Assembly (NCBI GenBank): GCA_013115135.1
Contig: JABANP010000794.1
Location: 1 to 16,916, forward strand
DNA length: 16,916 bases
Direction of reading: 5' to 3'
Source: Perkinsus olseni
Lineage: Eukaryota > Perkinsozoa > Perkinsida > Perkinsidae
Each line of letters opens with the position of its first letter. The stretch's first letter is position 1. A model generated the notes under the pieces. It worked only from the letters and a program-made list of their open reading frames with translations. It was not told the origin of the DNA and did no database searches. Shown here piece by piece: positions 1 to 8,873 of the stretch. A program made the translations under genes and the position numbers.

Positions 1-1086
1 AACTCTCCCTGATTCAAACTTTCTGGACCCTGGCGGGTGTGAGGCCACTCCAGAATCCTTTCACTCGTGAGTCGTGTAATCTACCATGCCAAACATGTAT
101 TAACCCGTTTCCACCTAAACTCCAAAAATCGATCCCGAGTTGCCACGTCGCTCACTCGTTTTGAGTGACGTGCAAGCCTTTTTCCTCTTCTATTGTTACT
201 GGGAGGTCAGACTTCGGTTCCCTCCGCTGGTGGGAAATACTGTCGTGTTGTGTTGGGAGTCGGTGGACCCAAACGAGCGCTTGCACCACTTTAAAACAGC
301 TTCCGGCGAAGCACCTCACCCATCCATGTAAAGATCATGAGAGATCATACGCTTGAGGGGGCCAAGCTACAGCTCCGAGAAGGGTTAACCAGCTTTCTAT
401 TCCTCGTTCAATGCTCAGTGAGAGTCTCTTTCCCATGATGGACGTCATTGAGTGCTTCGATCACCGACCGTCGACTGCCCCTCACCGACCGATGCTTCAG
501 GGACGGGTAACGGCTCTGTATTTTCGTATCCAACTTGGCTGTGGTTTTTCAGGCGCTCGGCTGTTCAACACGATCCGCCAACTCCGGGGAGGCTTCGGCG
601 TTGACGGGTGTGGCCCGGAGTGAGAAGCTGATGATCTCAATGAGGCATCCTTTGGTGTGTCAGGTTTCCTCGACCGTCGCTCTCCACTATCGGCGACCGG
701 CGAATGTCATAGCACGGGCTCCAAGAACGATACCATGATACAGTGCCGGAATGGTTCAGTGGAAACGGGCTCGCGTTCGTCCGAGGTAGGTCCCTGGTTC
801 TACCCCTGCGCTCATCAAATGGTCCTTGTTATCCCAGGTTTCTGTCCACATATCGGTTGGCAACTTCCTGGCCCGGCGTAACTCCTCTGAGGTCGCCCTT
901 CGCTCCGGCGACGAGGTAACTCCTTGCCCGCTCCCAAGCCGATCAGCCCCTCCTCTTTTGCAGGTCACCATACTCGATGCTGGTGCGGGATGGTCGAAGG
1001 TGGTCGTCCACCGGACTGGCGAGTGCGGCATCGTCCCTTCTGCGTTTCTGATACATCACCAAGTCCTACATCAACTCACATGCTAG
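1..1086 (+). CDS. Gene A: SH3-domain protein, 3' part, seven exons
   Basis: Proposed exons are 1-36, 211-327, 419-506, 553-607, 664-785, 838-915 and 964-1086 (stop TAG 1084-1086). Every junction has GT...AG borders and the phases chain without a break (2,2,0,1,0,0). Introns are 174, 91, 46, 56, 52 and 48 nt. The last two exons together encode an SH3 fold, and splicing out 916-963 joins SGDE directly to VTILDAG. The middle exons are rich in Ser, Gly and Arg, as in a linker. SH3 domains bind proline-rich peptides, so the product is probably a cytoplasmic adaptor or signalling protein; that role is inferred. The gene starts before the window and its N-terminal domains are not seen. The 3' coding end overlaps gene B on the opposite strand. 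I am confident in the last three exons and less so in the first two. Confidence 0.72.
838..1053 (+). other. SH3 domain of gene A (split by a 48-nt intron)
   Basis: The spliced product shows the ordered SH3 signatures: NFLARRNSSEVALRSGDEV (matching the acidic loop and the ALYDY-to-GD region), then GWSKVVV with the conserved first Trp of the WW pair and Ser replacing the second, then GECGIVPSAFL, matching the usual G-x-VPSNYV end. The split falls just after GDE, before the third strand. The N-terminal ALYDY motif is poorly conserved (NFLAR), so ligand binding could be atypical. Confidence 0.75.
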
Positions 1087-1767
1087 ATCAACACATTGAC
1101 CGCAGGGTCCTCGATCATCAATTACAATTTTCTCAGCTTCACCATCGTCTTGAGAATCATCGTATTCCCAGGCGATTTTCAGTGACTGATTGCAACATCA
1201 GGTCGCTTATGAACTGCCGGTTCTCCTCGATTTCATATACCATATACTTGTCTTTTTCACCCGCTACCTCCCGGGTCGCCATAACGCCTCGCGTCGCCCT
1301 AAAAGCCGTCATTCGGCGTCAAGAATTTATGCTACCAGCGCGTTGTTAACAGTACGATCAGTACTACCTCTTTGGGACACCACCCGACTAGGAGTAGTTC
1401 TAACAAACTCAGTAGTGTATTACTACGATTCTGGTAATCTTCGCTGTGCGTAAGATGATATCCTGTGTTGTGATGAAGCCGTATGGCATCAGAGATCTCT
1501 TACCAATTTGTCAGGTGTAAAATTAGTTTCGCTCGGATATGATGATGATGATCAGTATCCTGTCAAACCCTTGTGTTTGTTAATGACAATGTTTTCTATT
1601 GGGTTCACTGGGAGGGAAGCATGAGGACCCCTGTTGACTTCCGTTTCGGCCGGGCCGTGGATGACGTGACCGTGACCACTTGTGCCGCCCAAGCGTTGTC
1701 GCATTCCTTCAGGTATCGTTCGTTTATATTTTTTACGTTGGGTATTATTTCCTCCAATAAGTTTCAT
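1066..1767 (-). CDS. Gene B: small five-exon protein of unknown function
   Basis: Read on the minus strand, exons are 1767-1609, 1559-1504, 1443-1336, 1298-1241 and 1185-1066 (stop at 1066-1068). Introns are 49, 60, 37 and 55 nt, all GT...AG, and the phases chain (0,2,2,0). The product would be about 166 aa. It has a basic N-terminus (NTQRKKYKR), a short His run (DTDHHHH), a strongly hydrophobic stretch (LLSLLELLLVG, then VVLIVLL) that could be a membrane segment, and an acidic C-terminus (EYDDSQDDGEAEK) followed by a CGQC pair. ATG 1765-1767 is chosen because an in-frame TGA lies five codons upstream, though an earlier exon is not excluded. No family is recognised. It converges on gene A and diverges from gene C. 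Confidence 0.55.
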
Positions 1768-2058
1768 GCTGGGATTGTATCAATGGTGAAGGGAACTGTG
1801 GTTTCGGCCGGCTCGAAGGGCGATCAACCACGAGATCCTACCCTCTCTTTATTGTATTAACCACACTCTATCATGCTCCGTCGTCCGCGTGCGTAGCAGC
1901 TTCAATTCTACAGGCTAATTGCGTTGTGATCAGAAGACATCGTCGCGATGTCCCTTGTTTGCTGGTTTGGGGAGGATTGTTTCTGTTACTCGCAAGAGTG
2001 TTGTCAAAGTTGAAGACAGTCGCAGGAGGTCTCTGCCGATTCCGTAGTAAATCCTTCC
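1768..2058. promoter_or_regulatory. Divergent spacer between genes B and C
   Basis: This stretch separates the putative start codons of gene B (minus) and gene C (plus) and should hold both promoters. I see no TATA box, no convincing exon and no repeat. An AG lies 13 nt before the gene C ATG (CCGTAG at 2041-2046) and could serve as a cis- or trans-splice acceptor. Frames open on the minus strand here look non-coding. Confidence 0.3.
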
Positions 2059-5000
2059 ATGTCAGGCAGTGACGCAGACCACCACCACCACGACGACGAC
2101 CACCAACGACAGGTGAGCCTTCAGTTGGCCTCACCGCGGGAAACCGTGATTTTTCGGTATAGTTTCAGTGGACTTCTCGTGGTCAGCGAAACGACATGGG
2201 CAATGTTCTTTCGTTTGGGTGTAGCGAAAGATTTTCTTGAAAATTTCCAGAGAGCGTGAGTGCCAAAGAGAGAGCGGGTAAAAACGTATCCAGGGTCGAT
2301 CATGGTTGAGCACGAGTGTGGTCGAACATTGAACAACCAGCACGATTGTTACAATATTCGGTCGATATTGAGGGAAATTGTTCAACAACAGAATTTTTTC
2401 GTCTCTTTTCCTGTGATGCATTCAAGATAGTCGAATGAAGCATGTCAGGGTGGTCCACTACCAGTACCACATTTCTCGCTTCTCAGGATCCGCCCGCCCG
2501 TCCAGACACCGCTGTCACCGTGTTCGTCGGCGAGAATCGTGCGGGTAGGTTGTTGGTGGTGGTGATGAGAGCTTCGTCGATTCAAGTGGAATTCTCTTTG
2601 CGTCCTTACCACGCACGAACTGCAGTGCTATTGTGAGCTCTCTGTGGGATGATGAAAGCTGACAGATCTGTGGGAAGCGAAAAGAAGGCTTCCTTCTGGA
2701 AGATACGGAACAGAAAGGGTGGTGAAAGTTAAAGCGAAGCATTAGCAGTAAAAACTTTAATTCCATAACGGGTCGATCCTTGACTTGGAGCCGTGCTGAC
2801 TTCATGCCTAAAGATACCTCGAAGATTCTCATTGCCTTTCAGACCCTTCTGCCACGGCCCCTCTGCCCCCCTCCCCTACCCTCCCCTTTTGGCAGCCCCA
2901 CACCCACAGCAACCCCCTGCACGCTCAGTACTGCTATATGTGCTTATACGGGAGAAGGCCTGGACAGGAGGGAGGCCGGGGAGGAGCAGCGGAGGTCGGG
3001 GGGAAGCGGATCCTCGTGAAAATGCAAAAGCGATGCCAGCGGGATTTCTCTAGTGGTGGATGTTGTTGACGTCGTGATGGGAGGTTGATCATGGGCAAAG
3101 ACAGAAAGAATGATTCCGAGGTGATGCAGTTTTGAAGACAGTGCCATGTACCAAACAGCTGTTCCATCTACCGGAATATCCGCCTGACTCTGGCTGGTGT
3201 AATTTTATGCTACAATCACGTTATCAATAGGTTGTGGCTGCTGAAGAGGGCGAGGGAGTTGCCGAGAATAGCCCAACCTACGAGGACCTCTGCGCGAAAG
3301 GGTAATTCACAAATCCACAAGAGAGCCACGGCCATCGTCAGGTACCTGGTCCCGAGTGGTAGTGGCGTTGGTGGGGGTAAGAGCATGGACGAGACAGTCC
3401 TAAGGCGAGGAGAGGGCTCAGGAGGCGATCAGGTAGGGTGTGGTCCAAATGGTTGAGGCCGGCGGAGCGAAGCACTTACGATCAAGTTTCAGACCGGAGC
3501 GCCTGAAGGAGTTGTCAAAATCTTTCCGGCAGAAAGCGGACTTCGAGAAGGGGTGCGGTTGAGGGGATTCTTCGTTTGCGAGGCGAGTGCGTGTAGCGAG
3601 CAGACGGCCGGAAAAACTCATACAGTCTGTTACCGAATAAGAGTGTGATTGCATGAAGCCCTCTCGATATGGGAACATTTGTAAAAGGGAATCTTAGGTT
3701 GACCATGGTACTTGACAAAATACTGCGTAGAGCCGTAGCTCATAAGGGTACCTGAGAATCGCCATCAGGAACGTGCCCGCCAAAATCTTGGAGGAGTCTA
3801 TTGATGCAGTCTATGCAGCAACCATCGGACACGACGTGGCTGAGGCTCTGAAGGACGATATTACTTTGGGAAAGTAAGATGGATAATTTCGTGGCGCGTG
3901 ACGATTCAGTCGGCCATCGCCCCCTAGGGGATCTCAGAGGGGCGAAAGTGGATGCTTTCACCGATCGAATAATAGTGGAGGATAAAAAATAATCTATCGT
4001 GCTCCTGACGGCGCAGTACCGCACCTTCCGTAAATCGTGCTGCATATCTTTACGGACGCTGAGGACTGGCGCGATGGAAACTGTTGGCGGAGTGAAGAAG
4101 AGGTCGCTGCAGGACAGGCACGGAAATGCGGGTGTCGTTCACTACCTTGGTACTGTGCTCAACATAACAGGGAGGCGAAATTGAAATTCTGAGAACTGTG
4201 CTTGCGTAGACCGTCACCGAGTAGCAATGGTAGAATAGTTCAATTTGGCGACCTATAGAAGCATAGCAATACTAAATCACGCCGGTACAGTACTCAAATC
4301 TGGGATATAACAACAATGCAGGGCACAACGTCAGAGCGGTAGGGGTGGGAAGATTTTTACTTCTGAGATCTTTTGGCGTGGGTAACAGGAGTAGCAGCAC
4401 TGAGCTCTTTGTTGATCTCAAGCTTCTGTGGTTACTTTCACTCGTGAGATGGTATAAGTTCAGGCGTGGTTGAGCCGGAGTTGGTGGAGAGGGCGTGGGA
4501 CGTAGTAGAGGAGATGAACGAGTTGACGGCAGAGGAGCAGCAGCTGGTCAAGCAACACTCGGAGGAGTTCGACCAGCTAGTAATAAAAAGATATCCGAGT
4601 CGAAGTTGCGATAGATGTTATCACCTATTTCCAATTCCTCATACTGAAGAACATAAATTATGATCATGAAAAATAATACCGTAGAAAATTTCAATTTAAG
4701 ACTAAGTTTTTTGGAATAACAGTAAAAACGGGACTTCTCTGTGGTTGAATCGTCCGTGACGAGCTGAATGGCTAGGCTGCTGCTGCTGACGTGGTAGTTG
4801 AGTTTCGCTCTCCCCGATCCGGTGCTCCTGGTATGGGGTCCATCCACCTGTGCTTCCTGAAGGTGCTGTCTGGGGAGCCGCCGGATCTGATGGAAATTGA
4901 TAAAAAAGAGCGAAAAGATGGTATAGGTGAGTGATCACAAATCGATCACGCGATCGATTTGGTATGATCCGTAGATCCTTCTGATGTGGTGCTACCTCCG

Positions 5001-6591
5001 ATCACCTTGTCCGTTGATTACGACCCGCCCGTTGACGGTCTCGATGAGGTCATCGCTGGCCAAGGCGATGGTGAGGTCGCGGGTTCGATTCCTCGTCACG
5101 GCGTTTTGCCAGCTTGCTTTTCGGTCCATTATCAGGGGTTTCATCGATGGACATTCCCATCAAATTCGAAGAGGAGCCTCTCGCCGGCTGCGTGGTAGCA
5201 CTCTCAAATCGATCACCTGATCGATTTGGGGCCCTCGACAGGTTCGTCCGGACCCCCCTCCCCCAGTGATTGCCGAGGAGGACCTCCCCCCTATCCCTCC
5301 TCAGAAGATGGTCAGCTCTGCAATTTTCCGATATCTTGTCATTCCAATTTTCAGATCGAGATATCTCCCGTCCCCATGCCCCCTCCGGAATTTTTCCCAG
5401 ATATCATAGGCCCGGCCAAGCCCTACACCCTCGAAAAAATGCAGGAAAATCAACTGCCAGAATTTGGTGTCAGTCATTCTTCGCTGAAAATTTTGCGCTG
5501 TTCAACCGAGACCGTGTTATTAGAAACTTCGCTCCGCCGATTTTCATGATTTTTCCGATTTTTTTCTCACCTATGGAACTGGAAAGGAAGCTTACCATAA
5601 CACAGCAGGAAAAATCCGGAAAAAGCGGAAAATAAATTTTCAGTAAAATTTTGGCGATGTACCAGTGGAAAAGAATTGTCTCTCTCTTCAGCCTCGCTCC
5701 CGTTTGTAGGTGCCTCTGCAACCAGCGGCACCCCTCAGTGACACGCGTCCGACTCCTGAGCAGTTCGAACAAGATCCCGAAGGCTACGGTGAGGTGCCCG
5801 TCGGATGCTCCTCTACTGTACTCAGCAGTCCCTCCTGAGAAGCTAGAAGTTGAACTCTGCCCGGAACCGAAGGACATCTGGGAGAGCGATCGAGGTATCG
5901 ACGTTAATAGACTTGTGCATGACGAGCTGCTGCCCGAGCATCGACGCTGCCATTCTGTAGGGGTGGGCTGATCGGGCTGAGGGCGAGTAGGGCGATGGCA
6001 GGTACGGCACGCCAAAGGCAGTAGTCATGGACAACGGCGTTCGAGCGAGGCTGAGCAAAAGGATTGAAGACAAATTGAAACCAAACACGGTGGGGAGCGT
6101 CTTTCGGAGGACGAGGGGGCACTTGGTCTCATTACAAGCTTCGTAGCTTCCAATCGCAGTGGCATTGGTCGGAGGCTTCCGCCGTTCGCTTGGGAAACAA
6201 CTCTGGATAGAGCTGTTACTTATTGTGCGCCGACCGTCTTATTGTGCATGCGTGCATAACTGATTCCCTTGAGAGAGAAAACTTAGAACTAGGAGAAAAA
6301 TTCAACGCTCTTTCTCATCTTGCGTTGTCCATGCGCAGCCACGGAGCAGCAGCCAGCTCGTAGTGAGGTAGATCAGAATAGCGGGGAGCACTTCATCCTT
6401 CGGAGTTCCTTCTTCTGGTGCCGTCCTGTGCGTGTACGACTATCCTCATTGCCTGCCCTCAGGCCAAGTCGTTCGCACGGTTCGAGTGGCCAGCCCCGGC
6501 TTTGACGGAGTACCCCTCATTCCTGGTGTCCCTCCTGAGGGAGGGGTTCCGCTGTGAGAGCGCCGCCCAGGTCATCTCTCAGAGACACGAG
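2059..6591 (+). CDS. Gene C, 5' portion: large proline- and acid-rich protein of unknown function, 18 exons
   Basis: Proposed exons: 2059-2112, 2487-2544, 2843-3015, 3231-3301, 3342-3432, 3473-3552, 3769-3873, 3938-3974, 4017-4131, 4464-4579, 4776-4926, 4975-5070, 5267-5310, 5355-5468, 5710-5788, 5829-5894, 6025-6089 and 6463-6591. They total 1644 nt (548 codons) with phase kept at every junction, which is hard to get by chance. The start exon reads MSGSDADHHHHDDDHQRQ before a strong GTGAGC donor. Well-supported exons include NVPAKILEESIDAVYAA (3770 on), VVEPELVERAWDVVEEM (4466 on), DVVLPPITLSVDYDPPVDG (4983 on) and VPPEKLEVELCPEPKDIW (5829 on). Many exons carry short VPP or DPP motifs among Asp and Glu, so much of the protein is likely disordered. 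Weakest parts are the end of exon 3 (2994 or 3015), exon 9 (4017-4131) and exon 17. No family is recognised, and it may continue into 6847-8419 or be more than one gene. Confidence 0.5.
3885..3906 (+). repeat. Dispersed 22-nt repeat, copy 1 (inside a gene C intron)
   Basis: The sequence begins AATTTCGTGGCGC and continues GTGACGATT. It lies wholly within the 64-nt intron 3874-3937 and is identical to the copy at 7194-7215. Confidence 0.8.
4927..4974 (+). other. Gene C intron with 24-nt palindrome, copy 1
   Basis: This 48-nt intron opens with GTGAGT and closes with CCGTAG. Bases 4938-4961 form an interrupted palindrome with arms CAAATCGATC and GATCGATTTG around ACGC. The hairpin fills half of the intron. 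Confidence 0.6.
5071..5266 (+). other. Gene C intron with 24-nt palindrome, copy 2, and a B-box-like string
   Basis: The intron runs from GTGAGG to CCCCCAG. Bases 5205-5228 repeat the palindrome of the previous intron with the same two 10-nt arms and a centre of ACCT in place of ACGC. Bases 5082-5092 read GGTTCGATTCC, an exact match to the RNA polymerase III B-box consensus, but the surrounding bases form only a poor T-arm and no full tRNA can be drawn. Confidence 0.5.
6211..6359 (+). CDS. Exon-like stretch inside the long gene C intron
   Basis: Between 6090 and 6462 one frame reads like protein from 6211, after GGATAG, and is richest in TDSLERENLELGEKFNAL (from 6258 on). It ends before TAG at 6361-6363, with possible donors at 6360 (GTAGTG) and 6363 (GTGAGG). 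The start phase fits exon 17 of gene C, but the end phase (2) does not fit the next exon at 6463. It could be an alternative exon, or evidence that the neighbouring borders are misplaced. Confidence 0.3.
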
Positions 6592-6846
6592 GTGGGTCGT
6601 GCGTTAGCTCAATGAGCCTGTAGGGCCTTCGGGTTTGATCTGTTTGATCAAGTCGACTAGAATGCCGTAGCTCCCTGAAGGACGGACCCCGAACTCGCAA
6701 TGAGAGACCGGCACCTACAGTTGACTCTCTTCGGCGTTGGAGTTGCCATCTTCACTTCCTTGCGAACTCTGCATAGCCATATTAGTGTTGTAGGGACGCA
6801 TACTCGTGAGTTACTTACAAACAGCAGGCAATTGTCCTAGCTCTAG

Positions 6847-7206
6847 GCTGAGTTACAGAGTGATCGTCACAGAAGGACAGATGTCTCTAAATCACAGCAA
6901 GGTTTCGACTTCGGAACGCTGCATAGGGGGTTCAAAGGCCAAGTGAAGAGGGGCGGCGCGCTGACTTGTTTCAAATGCGGGCCGCTAACTAACAGAGCTA
7001 TTCTCTCTACTCCCTCTACTGCGCACGACGTCGTGCTGTCTCAATGCACGCATAGCGACAGCCAAGGGCACTTGAAGGGCGATTTTTTATAAGGAATTTA
7101 TACCAAATTACCGGAGCACAATCTCTATGCTTCTGAATTGGCTCAATACGGCCAAGCAAAGCACTGCTATTTTATTGTCTATCTGCGGTGTAGAATTTCG
7201 TGGCGC
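6847..7206 (+). CDS. Cys/His-rich exon region with an in-frame TAA (FLYWCH-like?)
   Basis: After the acceptor AGCTCTAG at 6846, one frame runs open to TAA at 7090-7092 and then, in the same frame, open again to 7206. The first part has a CxxC (TCFKCG), a later Cys and a Thr-His (SQCTHSD) preceded by GTLHRGFKGQVKRGGAL. This loosely recalls FLYWCH zinc fingers, which often sit beside MULE transposases; the match is weak. The second part (GIYTKLPEHNLYASELAQYG) looks coding and ends at donor GTGACG, in phase with the exon at 7250. An AG at 7092-7093 could be an acceptor that skips the TAA, but I found no matching donor. It may be the end of one gene and an exon of another, or a decayed reading frame. 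Confidence 0.35.
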
Positions 7207-7215
7207 GTGACGATT
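7194..7215 (+). repeat. Dispersed 22-nt repeat, copy 2 (across an exon-intron border)
   Basis: It is identical over all 22 nt to the copy at 3885-3906. In the favoured model its GTGACG is the 5' splice site at 7207, so its first 13 nt are coding; if the poorer donor at 7189 (GTGTAG) is used, the whole repeat is intronic. Confidence 0.8.
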
Positions 7216-7249
7216 TTTATGGCGGTAGATTGTTAGGGCCCTGTTTCAG

Positions 7250-8419
7250 ATTGCCGAGAGCTACAGGAAGGCCTTGGCGTTGCAGCGGGCAGACGAGCCA
7301 GAAGTCCGGCAAGGTGCAGGTCACGCTTGCTTAACGCAAAATTTAAGATACTCTCTAAGTAGACGATCACCTCCCGCCGCGTAATCCCCAAGAAGACGTC
7401 GTCCAGGGCTCGGAGGCGGCAGCAGCAGCCGTCCCTCCTCGACCCTCGGAATCCGATCCATACGCTGACGAGAAAACTCCGTTGGTGTCTGCTCGGGTGA
7501 GAAGACCTTCCGTGACGGTTGAGCACTCCCACCTCCCTCAGCAGCCTTAAGCGTGATATGTGGTCGTCCTCAGGGTAGCTCCTCCCGACAGTCCTCAAGA
7601 CGATCTGCCGCGGATCGAGGTGAGAGCACCTTCCCGGCGAGCTGATAGGGCGTCGTCGCAGAAGAACGGTCGGAGATCGCCGTAGCCGTGAAAGACGCCT
7701 TCACGCGGCTGCTGCTGGACAACGAGAACGTCGTTGACGAGATCGCCGCGAGAATCAAAGAACGAGTAACCGTGCTCATCTCTCCCGCCCTCTCGATCCG
7801 GTGCAGCAGATATGTCCGCAAGCTGTGAGCAGCAGGTGCCCAGCGCCGCCTGGAGGGCTTCTGGTCCAAAGAAGCTCGACAGTGTCTCCTGGCCATCAGT
7901 AGGGACTGCAGCTCATCTTGCAATCTTGCAATCTTGCTATTCCTCAGCAGCCTAATACCCACTCCTGGTCCGGCTGCTGAGGCCGTCCCCAATCCTGGCA
8001 GCTACGTGAAGTCCCCTGAGGGGTCGATGCCGGGTACGGGCCTACGCCGACTGTCTCCTCGTTGAGGGATGCTCTGTTGCAAGGCCCTCGGACCATAGCA
8101 CCGGATGCTCCGACCATCGTGTACGACGATGGTGCTGCTGCTGGTCTGCCCAGGGACCAGGGCGATGCCTTTGACGGTAGACACGGTCTGCTACAGCATT
8201 CCCCGAACAATTTCAAGAATCGACTCTTCAATATCATATATAGCGGTTTCAATTTCGATGATCGATAATTTTCCATTTCCGTTTCCAGTAGCGCTGCATC
8301 GATTTTCGAGGAGGCCGTTGGTCGGTCAGGTCCTGTTAGTGCATCTCGAAATGATGCGACCTTCTTCAACGATATTGATAATTACACGGTGGAGAGAAGT
8401 GGGTACCACCGGGGATTGA
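7250..8419 (+). CDS. Gene C, 3' portion (or a separate gene): seven-exon chain to a stop
   Basis: Proposed exons are 7250-7313, 7429-7496, 7574-7619, 7662-7765, 7844-7898, 8021-8176 and 8289-8419 (TGA 8417-8419). Lengths sum to 624 nt with continuous phase (0,1,0,1,0,1,1). Introns at 7314-7428, 7497-7573, 7620-7661 (42 nt), 7766-7843, 7899-8020 and 8177-8288 begin GT and end AG. The best exons read IAESYRKALALQRADEPEV, VPPRPSESDPYADEKTPL, VAVKDAFTRLLLDNENVV (helical, acidic) and APDAPTIVYDDGAAAGLP. In the last exon a different frame (SAASIFEEAVGRSGPVSAS) looks more protein-like but breaks phase, so the C-terminus is uncertain. The style (VPP motifs, acidic runs) matches the 5' part of gene C, suggesting one protein. 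No family is recognised. Large open frames on the minus strand over 7233-7992 are taken as shadows. Confidence 0.45.
7916..7940 (+). repeat. Short tandem repeat in an intron
   Basis: A 9-nt unit (AATCTTGCA) is present in nearly three copies within the proposed intron 7899-8020. It is most likely a simple slippage product. Confidence 0.6.
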
Positions 8420-8425
8420 ACCCGG
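8409..8425 (-). other. tRNA T-arm-like hairpin, isolated
   Basis: On the minus strand this is a perfect 5-bp stem CCGGG/CCCGG with the seven-base loop TTCAATC, just like a tRNA T-arm, followed by TGGTACC. The position where the 5' acceptor strand should lie (48 nt upstream) has no complement and no D-arm is seen, so it is not a complete tRNA gene. It may be a remnant of a tRNA-derived SINE or chance. Confidence 0.35.
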
Positions 8426-8528
8426 GACGATCGGTATGCGACTGTTGTTTCTCTGTTGATCCTCACTGACGACGCAAGTCGTAGAGGAGCGTAAAAGTTC
8501 TCCTTCTTCTCTTGAGAGGAATACAGTT

Positions 8529-8775
8529 CTCCAAATAAATTAGGGATATCGTGTTTTTGTCACCGCTCGCTCCCACTGGGACGAGTTACGAAACGAAGTA
8601 CCCTACTGAGTACATTGCTTAATGCGTACATAACTCATTGAGAGTTGTGGTCTGAAACTTTGGGGTTATACTCAGTAGGGTACTAGAAGGTATCCCTAGA
8701 CATTCCGTTTCGTAACTCGTCCCAGTTGGCGCTGGCAGCGACAAAAACACGATATTCCAAATTTATTCAAAGGAG
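8529..8775. mobile_element. 247-bp fold-back element (MITE-like or long hairpin)
   Basis: The left arm, about 8529-8595, is the reverse complement of the right arm, about 8706-8775, with a few mismatches. Perfect blocks include 8546-8561 against 8740-8755 (16 bp) and 8578-8595 against 8706-8723 (18 bp). A second inner stem, 8597-8612 against 8669-8684, is perfect over 16 bp. The loop of about 56 nt (8613-8668) has no open frame of note. Long terminal inverted repeats with no coding sequence fit a MITE or fold-back transposon; transcribed, it would make a long hairpin RNA. No clear target-site duplication is visible. It lies between gene C and gene D. Confidence 0.7.
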
Positions 8776-8873
8776 TGTACTGTACACTGTGTACACAAGA
8801 CGATCGGATAGTAATCACAGAGGCGGAGGAATGATACGACTGTAAACGACTCTGTGCTTTCAACGGTACTGTT

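Noticed and set aside
3345..3400. Possible Walker A motif (GSGVGGGKS)
   Set aside because: The spacing does not fit GxxxxGK[ST] and no Walker B or other ATPase motif follows; it reads as a Gly-rich linker.
5071..5100. tRNA gene suggested by a perfect B box
   Set aside because: Only the B-box string fits; the T-stem has mismatches and no acceptor, D or anticodon arm can be paired around it.
5991..6060. A phrase resembling a retroviral-type integrase core (YGTPKAVVMDNG)
   Set aside because: The frame is closed by TAG at 5988-5990 just upstream, the phase from the previous exon puts the exon start at 6022 or 6025, and no second Asp or Glu of the DDE set follows.
6604..6650. tRNA or SINE suggested by an A-box-like TTAGCTCAATGAG
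   Set aside because: No acceptable B box follows within 30-60 nt and no cloverleaf forms.
7233..7992. Two long minus-strand open frames
   Set aside because: They lie opposite a chain of plus-strand exons with GT...AG borders and matching phase, and their composition (Arg/Ser-rich) is typical of antisense of GC-rich coding sequence.
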